Positions 1 through 12,090 of a stretch of DNA of 64,000 nucleotides are shown one piece after another. The number at the start of each line of letters is the position of its first letter. The stretch's first letter is position 1. Origin of the DNA: Ptiloglossa arizonensis (lineage: Eukaryota; Arthropoda; Insecta; Hymenoptera; Colletidae); assembly GCF_051014685.1 (NCBI RefSeq), contig NW_027478905.1:186001-250000 (forward strand), given 5' to 3'. A program made the position numbers and the translations under genes. Below the pieces are notes generated by a model that saw nothing but the letters and a program-made list of their open reading frames with translations, was not told where the DNA came from and did not search any database.

Positions 1-3000
1 TGTCTTCTCAACCATTTCTTAGATTCAAACGCCCATATCTCGCGAACGGATTGACCAAACCCAAAAATTCCTGCTGCGTCTGAAAGTAGAAACTCGCCCG
101 ATTACAAATGTATGGGTATTTTTTCCCTGGGCCATTCTGGTTAAGCGTTTGGAGCAGCAGCAGTGCGAAAAATTTGTTGTCTTCTCAACCATTTCTTAGC
201 TTCAAAGTCCCATATCTCGCGACCCGATTGACCAAACCAAAAAATTCCTGCTGCGTCTGAAAGTAGAAACTCGCCCGATTACAACTGTATGGTTATTTTT
301 ATTCCCTAGGCCATTCTGGTTAAGCGTTTGGAGCAGCAGAAGTGCGAAAAATTTGTTGTCTTCTCAACCATTTCTTAGCTTCAAACTCCCATATCTCGCG
401 AGCGGATTGACCTAACTCAAAAATTCCTATTGCATCTGAAAGTAGAATTTCGCCCGATTACAACGGTATGTGTATTTTTTCCCTAGGCCATTCTGGTTAA
501 GCGTTTGGAGCAGCAGAATTACAAAAAATTTTTTGCCTTCTCAACCATTTCTTAGCTTCAAAGTCCCATATCTCGCGAACGGATTGACCAAACCCAAAAA
601 TTCCTGTTGCGTCTGAAATTAGAAACTCGCCCGATAACAACGGTATGTGTATTTTTTCCCTAGGCCATTCTGGTTAAGCGTTTGGAGCAGCAGAAGTGCG
701 AAGAATTAGTTGTCTTCTCAAACATTTCTTAGCTTCAAACTCCCATATCTCGCGAACGGATTGACCAAACCCAAAAATTCCTGCTGCGTCTGAAAGTAGA
801 AACTCGCCCGATTACAACTATATGTGTATTTTTTCCCTAGGCCATTCTGGTTAAGCGTTTGGAGCAGCAGAATTGCGAAAAATTTTTTGCTTTCTCAACC
901 ATTTCTTGGCTTCAAACTCTCATATCTCGCGAACGGATTGACCTAACCCAAAAATTCCTATTGTAACTGAAAGTAGAAACTCGCCCGATTACAACTGTAT
1001 GTGTATTTTTTCCCTAGGCCATTCTGGTTAAGCGTTTGGAGCAGCAGAAGTGCGACAAATTTGTTGTCTTCTCAACCATTTCTTAGCTTCAAACTCCCAT
1101 ATCTCGCGAGCGGATTGACCTAACCCAAAAATTCCTATTGCATCTGAAAGTAGAATCTCGCCCGATTACAACGGTATGTGTATTTTTTCCCTAGGCCATT
1201 CTGGTTAAGCGTTTGGAGCAGCAGAATTGCAAAAAATTTTTTGCCTTCTCAACCATTTCTTGGCTTCAAACTCCTATATCTCGCGAACGGATTGACCAAA
1301 CCCAAAAATTCCTGCTGCGTCTGAAAGTAGGAACTCGCCCGATTACAAATGTATGGGTATTTTTTCCCTGGGCCATTCTGGTTAAGCGTTTGGAGCAGCA
1401 GAAGTGCGAAAAATTTGTTGTCTTCTCAACCATTTCTTAGCTTCAAAGTCCCATATCTCGCGACCGGATTGACCAAACCCAAAAATTCCTGCTGCGTCTG
1501 AAAGTAGAAACTCGCCCGATTACAACTGTATGGTTATTTTTATTCCCTAGGCCATTCTGGTTAAGCGTTTGGAGCAGCAGAAGTGCGAAAAATTTGTTGT
1601 CTCCTCAACCATTTCTTAGCTTCAAACTCCCATATCTCGCGAGCGGATTGACCTAACTCAAAAATTCCTATTGCGTCTGAAATTAGAAACTCGCCCGATT
1701 ACAACGGTATGTGTAATTTTTGCCTAGGCCATTCTGGTTAAGCGTTTGGAGCAGCAGAAGTGCGAAGAATTAGTTGTCTTCTCAAACATTTCTTAGCTTC
1801 AAGCTCCCATATCTCGCGAACGGATTGACCACACCCAAAAATTCCTGCTGCGTCTGAAAGTAGAAACTCGCCCGATTACAACTGTATGGTTATTTTTATT
1901 CCCTAGGCCATTCTGGTTAAGCGTTTGGAGCAGCAGAATTGCAAAAAATTTTTTGCCTTCTCAACCATTTCTTAGCTTCAAACTCCCATATCTCGCGAAC
2001 GGATTGACCAAACCCAAAAATTCCTGTTGCGTCTGAAATTAGAAACTCGCCCGATTACAACGGTATGAGTATTTTTTCCCTAGGCCATTCTGGTTAAGCG
2101 TTTGGAGCAGCAGAATTGCTAAAAATTAGTTGTCTTCTCAACCATTTCTTAGATTCAAACTCCCATATCTCGCGAACGGATTGACCAAACCCAAAAATTC
2201 CTGCTGCGTCTGAAAGTAGAAACTCGCCCGATTACAACTATATGTGTATTTTTTCCCTAGGCCATTCTGGTTAAGCGTATGGAGCAGCAGAATTGCGAAA
2301 AATTTTTTGCTTTCTCAACCATTTCTTGGCTTCAAACTCTCATATCTCGCGAACGGATTGACCTAACCCAAAAATTCCTATTGTAACTGAAAGTACAAAC
2401 TCGCCCGATTACAACTGTATGTGTATTTTTTCCCTAGGCCATTCTGGTTAAGCGTTTGGAGCAGCAGAAGTGCGACAAATTTGTTGTCTTCTCAACCATT
2501 TCTTAGCTTCAAACTCCCATATCTCGCGAGCGGATTGACCTAACCCAAAAATTCCTATTGCATCTGAAAGTAGAATCTCGCCCGATTACAACGGTATGTG
2601 TATTTTTTCCCTAGGCCATTCTGGTTAAGCGTTTGGAGCAGCAGAATTGCAAAAAATTTTTTGCCTTCTCAACCATTTCTTGGCTTCAAACTCCCATATC
2701 TCTCGAACGGATTGACCTAACCCAAAAATTCCTGTTGCGTCTGAAATTAGAAACTCGCCCGATTACAACGGTATGTGTATTTTTTCCCTAGGCCATTCTG
2801 GTTAAGCGTTTGGAGCAGCAGAATTGCTAAAAATTAGTTGTCTTCTCAACCATTTCTTAGATTCAAACTCCCATATCTCGCGAACGGATTGACCAAACCC
2901 AAAAATTCCTGCTGCGTCTGAAAGTAGAAACTCGCCCGATTACAAATGTATGGGTATTTTTTCCCTGGGCCATTCTGGTTAAGCGTTTGGAGCAGCAGAA

Positions 3001-3015
3001 GTGCGAAAAATTTGT
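1..3015. repeat. 17-monomer higher-order unit, first copy
   Basis: The cagcagcagtg variant at 151 and the gcgaagaatt anchor at 698 recur at 3166 and 3713, both 3,015 bp later (17 monomers). The two copies are not perfectly collinear. The second has an extra monomer around 4,260-4,440 (gaattgctaaaaattag type) that the first lacks. The monomer at about 3,016-3,110, carrying ttcaatgtcccacatc and gcgtcaccaag, appears only once in the window. Unit edges are approximate. Confidence 0.7.
452..468 (-). other. CENP-B-box-like 17-mer, one representative of many
   Basis: The minus strand reads TACCGTTGTAATCGGGC. Against the mammalian CENP-B box YTTCGTTGGAARCGGGA it matches 12 of 17 positions. It matches 7 of the 9 bases usually called essential (nTTCGnnnnAnnCGGGn), failing at the two leading T. 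The same 17-mer recurs in a large share of monomers, for example 17,816-17,832. Other haplotypes lose one more core base: acaactg loses the C of TTCG and cgtccg loses the last G of CGGG. Such a match could arise by chance, and no binding is shown. Confidence 0.25.
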
Positions 3016-3109
3016 TGTCTTCTCAACCATTTCTTAGCTTCAATGTCCCACATCTCGCGACCGGATTGACCAAACCCAAAAATTCCTGCTGCGTCACCAA
3101 GTAGAAACT

Positions 3110-4895
3110 CGCCCGATTACAACTGTATGCGTATTTTTTCCCTGGGCCATTCTGGTTAAGCGTTTGGAGCAGCAGCAGTGCGAAAAATTTGTTGTCTTCT
3201 CAACCATTTCTTAGCTTCAAAGTCCCATATCTCGCGACCGGATTGACCAAACCAAAAAATTCCTGCTGCGTCTGAAAGTAGAAACTCGCCCGATTACAAC
3301 TGTATGGTTATTTTTATTCCCTAGGCCATTCTGGTTAAGCGTTTGGAGCAGCAGAAGTGCGAAAAATTTGTTGTCTTCTCAACCATTTCTTAGCTTCAAA
3401 CTCCCATATCTCGCGAGCGGATTGACCTAACTCAAAAATTCCTATTGCATCTGAAAGTAGAATTTCGCCCGATTACAACGGTATGTGTATTTTTTCCCTA
3501 GGCCATTCTGGTTAAGCGTTTGGAGCAGCAGAATTGCAAAAAATTTTTTGTCTTCTCAACCATTTCTTAGCTTCAAAGTCCCATATCTCGCGAACGGATT
3601 GACCAAACCCAAAAATTCCTGTTGCGTTTGAAATTAGAAACTCGCCCGATAACAACGGTATGTGTGTTTTTTCCCTAGGCCATTCTGGTTAAGCGTTTGG
3701 AGCAGCAGAAGTGCGAAGAATTAGTTGTCTTCTCAAACATTTCTTAGCTTCAAACTCCCATATCTCGCGAACGGATTGACCAAACCCAAAAATTCCTGCT
3801 GCGTCTGAAAGTAGAAACTCGCCCGATTACAACTATATGTGTATTTTTTCCCTAGGCCATTCTGGTTAAGCGTTTGGAGCAGCAGAATTGCGAAAAATTT
3901 TTTGCTTTCTCAACCATTTCTTGGCTTCAAACTCTCATATCTCGCGAACGGATTGACCTAACCCAAAAATTCCTATTGTAACTGAAAGTAGAAACTCGCC
4001 CGATTACAACTGTATGTGTATTTTTTCCCTAGGCCATTCTGGTTAAGCGTTTGGATCAGCAGAAGTGCGACAAATTTGTTGTCTTCTCAACCATTTCTTA
4101 GCTTCAAACTCCCATATCTCGCGAGCGGATTGACCTAACCCAAAAATTCCTATTGCATCTGAAAGTAGAATCTCGCCCGATTACAACGGTATGTGTATTT
4201 TTTCCCTAGGCAATTCTGGTTAAGCGTTTGGAGCAGCAGAATTGCAAAAAATTTTTTGCCTTCTCAACCATTTCTTGGCTTCAAACTCCCATATCTCGCG
4301 AACGGATTGACCTAACCCAAAAATTCCTGTTGCGTCTGAAATTAGAAACTCGCCCGATTACAACGGTATGTGTATTTTTTCCCTAGGCCATTCTGGTTAA
4401 GCGTTTGGAGCAGCAGAATTGCTAAAAATTAGTTGTCTTCTCAACCATTTCTTAGATTCAAACTCCCATATCTCGCGAACGGATTGACCAAACCCAAAAA
4501 TTACTGCTGCGTCTGAAAGTAGGAACTCGCCCGATTACAAATGTATGGGTATTTTTTCCCTGGGCCATTCTGGTTAAGCGTTTGGAGCAGCAGAAGTGCG
4601 AAAAATTTGTTGTCTTCTCAACCATTTCTTAGCTTCAAAGTCCCATATCTCGCGACCGGATTGACCAAACCCAAAAATTCCTGCTGCGTCTGAAAGTAGA
4701 AACTCGCCCGATTACAACTGTATGGTTATTTTTATTCCCTAGGCCATTCTGGTTAAGCGTTTGGAGCAGCAGAAGTGCGAAAAATTTGTTGTCTCCTCAA
4801 CCATTTCTTAGCTTCAAACTCCCATATCTCGCGAGCGGATTGACCTAACTCAAAAATTCCTATTGCGTCTGAAATTAGAAACTCGCCCGATTACA
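3110..4895. repeat. 1.79-kb block repeated at 10,027-11,812
   Basis: This block and the one at 10,027-11,812 are related by an offset of 6,917 bp (39 monomers): the cagcagcagtg variant at 3166 pairs with 10083 and the gcgaagaatt anchor at 3713 pairs with 10630. The match runs to 11,812, where domain A ends. Only scattered substitutions were seen, for example tgtgtgttttttccc near 3,661 against tgtgtattttttccc in the partner. It is also related to the first 1.2 kb of the window at an offset of 3,015 bp. Confidence 0.75.
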
Positions 4896-5608
4896 ACGGT
4901 ATGTGTAATTTTTGCCTAGGCCATTCTGGTTAAGCGTTTGGAGCAGCAGAAGTGCGAAGAATTAGTTGTCTTCTCAAACATTTCTTAGCTTCAAGCTCCC
5001 ATATCTCGCGAACGGATTGACCACACCCAAAAATTCCTGCTGCGTCTGAAAGTAGAAACTCGCCCGATTACAACTGTATGGTTATTTTTATTCCCTAGGC
5101 CATTCTGGTTAAGCGTTTGGAGCAGCAGAATTGCAAAAAATTTTTTGCCTTCTCAACCATTTCTTAGCTTCAAACTCCCATATCTCGCGAACGGATTGAC
5201 CAAACCCAAAAATTCCTGTTGCGTCTGAAATTAGAAACTCGCCCGATTACAACGGTATGTGTATTTTTTCCCTAGGCCATTCTGGTTAAGCGTTTGGAGC
5301 AGCAGAATTGCTAAAAATTAGTTGTCTTCTCAACCATTTCTTAGATTCAAACTCCCATATTTCGCGAACGGATTGACCAAATCCAAAAATTCCTGCTGCG
5401 TCTGAAAGTAGAAACTCGCCCGATTACAACTATATGTGTATTTTTTCCCTAGGCCATTCTGGTTAAGCGTATGGAGCAGCAGAATTGCGAAAAATTTTTT
5501 GCTTTCTCAACCATTTCTTGGCTTCAAACTCTCATATCTCGCGAACGGATTGACCTAACCCAAAAATTCCTATTGTAACTGAAAGTACAAACTCGCCCGA
5601 TTACAACT

Positions 5609-8600
5609 GTATGTGTATTTTTTCCCTAGGCCATTCTGGTTAAGCGTTTGGAGCAGCAGAATTGCTAAAAATTAGTTGTCTTCTCAACCATTTCTTATAT
5701 TCAAACTCCCATATCTCGCGAACGGATTGACCAAACCCAAAAATTCCTGCTGCGTCTGAAAGTAGAAACTCTCCCGATTACAACTATATGTGTATTTTTT
5801 CCCTAGGCCATTCTGGTTAAGCGTATGGAGCAGCAGAATTGCGAAAAATTTTTTGCTTTCTCAACCATTTCTTGGCTTCAAACTCCCATATCTCGCGAGC
5901 GGATTGACCTAACCCAAAAATTCCTATTGCATCTGAAAGTAGAATCTCGCCCGATTACAACGGTATGTGTATTTTTTCCCTAGGCAATTCTGGTTAAGCG
6001 TTTGGAGCAGCAGAATTGCAAAAAATTTTTTGCCTTCTCAACCATTTCTTGGCTTCAAACTCCCATATCTCGCGAACGGATTGACCTAACCCAAAAATTC
6101 CTGTTGCGTCTGAAATTAGAAACTCGCCCGATTACAACGGTATGTGTATTTTTTCCCTAGGCCATTCTGGTTAAGCGTTTGGAGCAGCAGAATTGCTAAA
6201 AATTAGTTGTCTTCTCAACCATTTCTTAGATTCAAACTCCCATATCTCGCGAACGGATTGACCAAACCCAAAAATTCCTGCTGCGTCTGAAAGTAGGAAC
6301 TCGCCCGATTACAAATGTATGGGTATTTTTTCCCTGGGCCATTCTGGTTAAGCGTTTGGAGCAGCAGAAGTGCGAAAAATTTGTTGTCTTCTCAACCATT
6401 TCTTAGCTTCAAAGTCCCATATCTCGCGACCGGATTGACCAAACCCAAAAATTCCTGCTGCGTCTGAAAGTAGAAACTCGCCCGATTACAACTGTATGGT
6501 TATTTTTATTCCCTAGGCCATTCTGGTTAAGCGTTTGGAGCAGCAGAAGTGCGAAAAATTTGTTGTCTCCTCAACCATTTCTTAGCTTCAAACTCCCATA
6601 TCTCGCGAGCGGATTGACCTAACTCAAAAATTCCTATTGCGTCTGAAATTAGAAACTCGCCCGATTACAACGGTATGTGTAATTTTTGCCTAGGCCATTC
6701 TGGTTAAGCGTTTGGAGCAGCAGAAGTGCGAAGAATTAGTTGTCTTCTCAAACATTTCTTAGCTTCAAGCTCCCATATCTCGCGAACGGATTGACCACAC
6801 CCAAAAATTCCTGCTGCGTCTGAAAGTAGAAACTCGCCCGATTACAACTGTATGGTTATTTTTATTCCCTAGGCCATTCTGGTTAAGCGTTTGGAGCAGC
6901 AGAATTGCAAAAAATTTTTTGCCTTCTTAACCATTTCTTAGCTTCAAACTCCCATATCTCGCGAACGGATTGACCAAACCCAAAAATTCCTGTTGCGTCT
7001 GAAATTAGAAACTCGCCCGATTACAACGGTATGTGTATTTTTTCCCTAGGCCATTCTGGTTAAGCGTTTGGAGCAGCAGAATTGCTAAAAATTAGTTGTC
7101 TTCTCAACCATTTCTTAGATTCAAACTCCCATATCTCGCGAACGGATTGACCAAACCCAAAAATTCCTGCTGCGTCTGAAAGTAGAAACTCGCCCGATTA
7201 CAACTATATGTGTATTTTTTCCCTAGGCCATTCTGGTTAAGCGTATGGAGCAGCAGAATTGCGAAAAATTTTTTGCTTTCTCAACCATTTCTTGGCTTCA
7301 AACTCTCATATCTCGCGAACGGATTGACCTAACCCAAAAATTCCTATTGTAACTGAAAGTACAAACTCGCCCGATTACAACTGTATGTGTATTTTTTCCC
7401 TAGGCCATTCTGGTTAAGCGTTTGGAGCAGCAGAAGTGCGACAAATTTGTTGTCTTCTCAACCATTTCTTAGCTTCAAACTCCCATATCTCGCGAGCGGA
7501 TTGACCTAACCCAAAAATTCCTATTGCATCTGAAAGTAGAATCTCGCCCGATTACAACGGTATGTGTATTTTTTCCCTAGGCCATTCTGGTTAAGCGTTT
7601 GGAGCAGCAGAATTGCAAAAAATTTTTTGCCTTCTCAACCATTTCTTGGCTTCAAACTCCCATATCTCTCGAACGGATTGACCTAACCCAAAAATTCCTG
7701 TTGCGTCTGAAATTAGAAACTCGCCCGATTACAACGGTATGTGTATTTTTTCCCTAGGCCATTCTGGTTAAGCGTTTGGAGCAGCAGAATTGCTAAAAAT
7801 TAGTTGTCTTCTCAACCATTTCTTATATTCAAACTCCCATATCTCGCGAACGGATTGACCAAACCCAAAAATTCCTGCTGCGTCTGAAAGTAGAAACTCT
7901 CCCGATTACAACTATATGTGTATTTTTTCCCTAGGCCATTCTGGTTAAGCGTATGGAGCAGCAGAATTGCGAAAAATTTTTTGCTTTCTCAACCATTTCT
8001 TGGCTTCAAACTCCCATATCTCGCGAGCGGATTGACCTAACCCAAAAATTCCTATTGCATCTGAAAGTAGAATCTCGCCCGATTACAACGGTATGTGTAT
8101 TTTTTCCCTAGGCAATTCTGGTTAAGCGTTTGGAGCAGCAGAATTGCAAAAAATTTTTTGCCTTCTCAACCATTTCTTGGCTTCAAACTCCCATATCTCG
8201 CGAACGGATTGACCTAACCCAAAAATTCCTGTTGCGTCTGAAATTAGAAACTCGCCCGATTACAACGGTATGTGTATTTTTTCCCTAGGCCATTCTGGTT
8301 AAGCGTTTGGAGCAGCAGAATTGCTAAAAATTAGTTGTCTTCTCAACCATTTCTTAGATTCAAACTCCCATATCTCGCGAACGGATTGACCAAACCCAAA
8401 AATTCCTGCTGCGTCTGAAAGTAGGAACTCGCCCGATTACAAATGTATGGGTATTTTTTCCCTGGGCCATTCTGGTTAAGCGTTTGGAGCAGCAGAAGTG
8501 CGAAAAATTTGTTGTCTTCTCAACCATTTCTTAGCTTCAAAGTCCCATATCTCGCGACCGGATTGACCAAACCCAAAAATTCCTGCTGCGTCTGAAAGTA

Positions 8601-9864
8601 GAAACTCGCCCGATTACAACTGTATGGTTATTTTTATTCCCTAGGCCATTCTGGTTAAGCGTTTGGAGCAGCAGAAGTGCGAAAAATTTGTTGTCTCCTC
8701 AACCATTTCTTAGCTTCAAACTCCCATATCTCGCGAGCGGATTGACCTAACTCAAAAATTCCTATTGCGTCTGAAATTAGAAACTCGCCCGATTACAACG
8801 GTATGTGTAATTTTTGCCTAGGCCATTCTGGTTAAGCGTTTGGAGCAGCAGAAGTGCGAAGAATTAGTTGTCTTCTCAAACATTTCTTAGCTTCAAGCTC
8901 CCATATCTCGCGAACGGATTGACCACACCCAAAAATTCCTGCTGCGTCTGAAAGTAGAAACTCGCCCGATTACAACTGTATGGTTATTTTTATTCCCTAG
9001 GCCATTCTGGTTAAGCGTTTGGAGCAGCAGAATTGCAAAAAATTTTTTGCCTTCTCAACCATTTCTTAGCTTCAAACTCCCATATCTCGCGAACGGATTG
9101 ACCAAACCCAAAAATTCCTGTTGCGTCTGAAATTAGAAACTCGCCCGATTACAACGGTATGTGTATTTTTTCCCTAGGCCATTCTGGTTAAGCGTTTGGA
9201 GCAGCAGAATTGCTAAAAATTAGTTGTCTTCTCAACCATTTCTTAGATTCAAACTCCCATATCTCGCGAACGGATTGACCAAACCCAAAAATTCCTGCTG
9301 CGTCTGAAAGTAGAAACTCGCCCGATTACAACTATATGTGTATTTTTTCCCTAGGCCATTCTGGTTAAGCGTATGGAGCAGCAGAATTGCGAAAAATTTT
9401 TTGCTTTCTCAACCATTTCTTGGCTTCAAACTCTCATATCTCGCGAACGGATTGACCTAACCCAAAAATTCCTATTGTAACTGAAAGTACAAACTCGCCC
9501 GATTACAACTGTATGTGTATTTTTTCCCTAGGCCATTCTGGTTAAGCGTTTGGAGCAGCAGAAGTGCGACAAATTTGTTGTCTTCTCAACCATTTCTTAG
9601 CTTCAAACTCCCATATCTCGCGAGCGGATTGACCTAACCCAAAAATTCCTATTGCATCTGAAAGTAGAATCTCGCCCGATTACAACGGTATGTGTATTTT
9701 TTCCCTAGGCCATTCTGGTTAAGCGTTTGGAGCAGCAGAATTGCAAAAAATTTTTTGCCTTCTCAACCATTTCTTGGCTTCAAACTCCCATATCTCTCGA
9801 ACGGATTGACCTAACCCAAAAATTCCTGTTGCGTCTGAAATTAGAAACTCGCCCGATTACAACG
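5609..9864. repeat. Tandem pair of a 2,128-bp, 12-monomer unit
   Basis: The private variant ttcttatattc occurs near 5,692 and 7,820, and the gcgaagaatt anchor at 6728 and 8856, both 2,128 bp apart. Copy 1 is about 5,609-7,736 and copy 2 about 7,737-9,864. The left breakpoint lies just after the acaac(t/g)gtatg site (5,608 against 7,736). The only difference noticed is gccttcttaacc near 6,922 against gccttctcaacc in the second copy; a base-by-base comparison was not completed. The pair sits inside the larger 39-monomer period of domain A. Confidence 0.85.
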
Positions 9865-10026
9865 GTATGTGTATTTTTTCCCTAGGCCATTCTGGTTAAG
9901 CGTTTGGAGCAGCAGAATTGCTAAAAATTAGTTGTCTTCTCAACCATTTCTTAGATTCAAACTCCCATATCTCGCGAACGGATTGACCAAACCCAAAAAT
10001 TCCTGCTGCGTCTGAAAGTAGAAACT

Positions 10027-11812
10027 CGCCCGATTACAAATGTATGCGTATTTTTTCCCTGGGCCATTCTGGTTAAGCGTTTGGAGCAGCAGCAGTGCGA
10101 AAAATTTGTTGTCATCTCAACCATTTCTTAGCTTCAAAGTCCCATATCTCGCGACCGGATTGACCAAACCAAAAAATTCCTGCTGCGTCTGAAAGTAGAA
10201 ACTCGCCCGATTACAACTGTATGGTTATTTTTATTCCCTAGGCCATTCTGGTTAAGCGTTTGGAGCAGCAGAAGTGCGAAAAATTTGTTGTCTTCTCAAC
10301 CATTTCTTAGCTTCAAACTCCCATATCTCGCGAGCGGATTGACCTAACTCAAAAATTCCTATTGCATCTGAAAGTAGAATTTCGCCCGATTACAACGGTA
10401 TGTGTATTTTTTCCCTAGGCCATTCTGGTTAAGCGTTTGGAGCAGCAGAATTGCAAAAAATTTTTTGCCTTCTCAACCATTTCTTAGCTTCAAAGTCCCA
10501 TATCTCGCGAACGGATTGACCAAACCCAAAAATTCCTGTTGCGTCTGAAATTAGAAACTCGCCCGATAACAACGGTATGTGTATTTTTTCCCTAGGCCAT
10601 TCTGGTTAAGCGTTTGGAGCAGCAGAAGTGCGAAGAATTAGTTGTCTTCTCAAACATTTCTTAGCTTCAAACTCCCATATCTCGCGAACGGATTGACCAA
10701 ACCCAAAAATTCCTGCTGCGTCTGAAAGTAGAAACTCGCCCGATTACAACTATATGTGTATTTTTTCCCTAGGCCATTCTGGTTAAGCGTTTGGAGCAGC
10801 AGAATTGCGAAAAATTTTTTGCTTTCTCAACCATTTCTTGGCTTCAAACTCTCATATCTCGCGAACGGATTGACCTAACCCAAAAATTCCTATTGTAACT
10901 GAAAGTAGAAACTCGCCCGATTACAACTGTATGTGTATTTTTTCCCTAGGCCATTCTGGTTAAGCGTTTGGAGCAGCAGAAGTGCGACAAATTTGTTGTC
11001 TTCTCAACCATTTCTTAGCTTCAAACTCCCATATCTCGCGAGCGGATTGACCTAACCCAAAAATTCCTATTGCATCTGAAAGTAGAATCTCGCCCGATTA
11101 CAACGGTATGTGTATTTTTTCCCTAGGCAATTCTGGTTAAGCGTTTGGAGCAGCAGAATTGCAAAAAATTTTTTGCCTTCTCAACCATTTCTTGGCTTCA
11201 AACTCCCATATCTCGCGAACGGATTGACCTAACCCAAAAATTCCTGTTGCGTCTGAAATTAGAAACTCGCCCGATTACAACGGTATGTGTATTTTTTCCC
11301 TAGGCCATTCTGGTTAAGCGTTTGGAGCAGCAGAATTGCTAAAAATTAGTTGTCTTCTCAACCATTTCTTAGATTCAAACTCCCATATCTCGCGAACGGA
11401 TTGACCAAACCCAAAAATTCCTGCTGCGTCTGAAAGTAGGAACTCGCCCGATTACAAATGTATGGGTATTTTTTCCCTGGGCCATTCTGGTTAAGCGTTT
11501 GGAGCAGCAGAAGTGCGAAAAATTTGTTGTCTTCTCAACCATTTCTTAGCTTCAAAGTCCCATATCTCGCGACCGGATTGACCAAACCCAAAAATTCCTG
11601 CTGCGTCTGAAAGTAGAAACTCGCCCGATTACAACTGTATGGTTATTTTTATTCCCTAGGCCATTCTGGTTAAGCGTTTGGAGCAGCAGAAGTGCGAAAA
11701 ATTTGTTGTCTCCTCAACCATTTCTTAGCTTCAAACTCCCATATCTCGCGAGCGGATTGACCTAACTCAAAAATTCCTATTGCGTCTGAAATTAGAAACT
11801 CGCCCGATTACA
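10027..11812. repeat. Truncated third copy of the domain A unit
   Basis: This is the partner of 3,110-4,895 at an offset of 6,917 bp. It ends at the domain A/B junction rather than continuing into the expected gaccacaccc anchor monomer, so the higher-order register is cut here. One local difference is gtcatctcaacc near 10,112 against gtcttctcaacc. Confidence 0.75.
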
Positions 11813-12090
11813 GCGGTATGTGTATTTTTTCCCTAGGCCATTCTGGTTATGCGTTTGGGGCAGCAGAAGTGCGAAAAATTTGTTGTCTTCTCAACCATTT
11901 CTAAGCATCAAAGTCCCATATCTCGCGAACGGATTGACCAAACCCAAAAATTCCTGCTGCGTCTGAAAGTAGATACTCTCCCGTTTACTACTGTATGCGT
12001 ATTTTTTCCCTAGGCCATTCTGGTTAAGCGTTTGGAGCAGCAGAATTGCGAAAAATTTGTTGTCTTCTCAACCATTTCTTAGCTTCAAAC
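11813..12090. repeat. Junction monomers between domains A and B
   Basis: About one and a half monomers separate the broken domain A unit from the 16-monomer repeat. They carry ttatgcgtttggggcag, otherwise typical of domain C, and unusual substitutions (ctaagcatcaaag, agatactctcccg, tttactactg). The material looks more diverged than its neighbours, as expected at the edge of a homogenised block. Confidence 0.6.

Larger units (their letters stand above)
1..11812. repeat. Satellite domain A
   Basis: This domain is marked by monomers carrying tatggttatttttattccc, which are 2 bp longer (179 bp), by ccctgggcc in place of ccctaggcc, and by gaattgcaaaaaatt and gaattgctaaaaattag junctions. A monomer with gcgaagaattag followed by caaacatttc recurs at 698, 1762, 3713, 4954, 6728, 8856 and 10630 and serves as an anchor. 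Its two subtypes are gaccaaaccc (698, 3713, 10630) and gaccacaccc (1762, 4954, 6728, 8856). The right edge is placed near 11,812, where a monomer that elsewhere reads acaacggtatgtgtaattt switches to acagcggtatgtgtatttt. From there it continues with ttatgcgtttggggcag, which is otherwise a domain C marker. Confidence 0.8.

Noticed and set aside
1..177. RNA polymerase III promoter: tagcttcaaag as A box, gattgacct as B box, T6 as terminator
   Set aside because: Each box has one or two mismatches to loose consensus patterns, the tag of the A box is ttgg in many monomers, and no tRNA-like fold is apparent. The order is suggestive but too weak to call.
1213..1440. Plus-strand open frame of 75 codons, and similar ones at 12174, 15004, 19424, 28841, 33051 and 62425
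   Set aside because: Each is satellite sequence read in a locally stop-free frame. The products repeat the 59-residue periodicity and begin and end wherever ttgg/ttag and gcatctg/gtaactg variants allow. There is no codon bias, conserved start or flanking gene signal.
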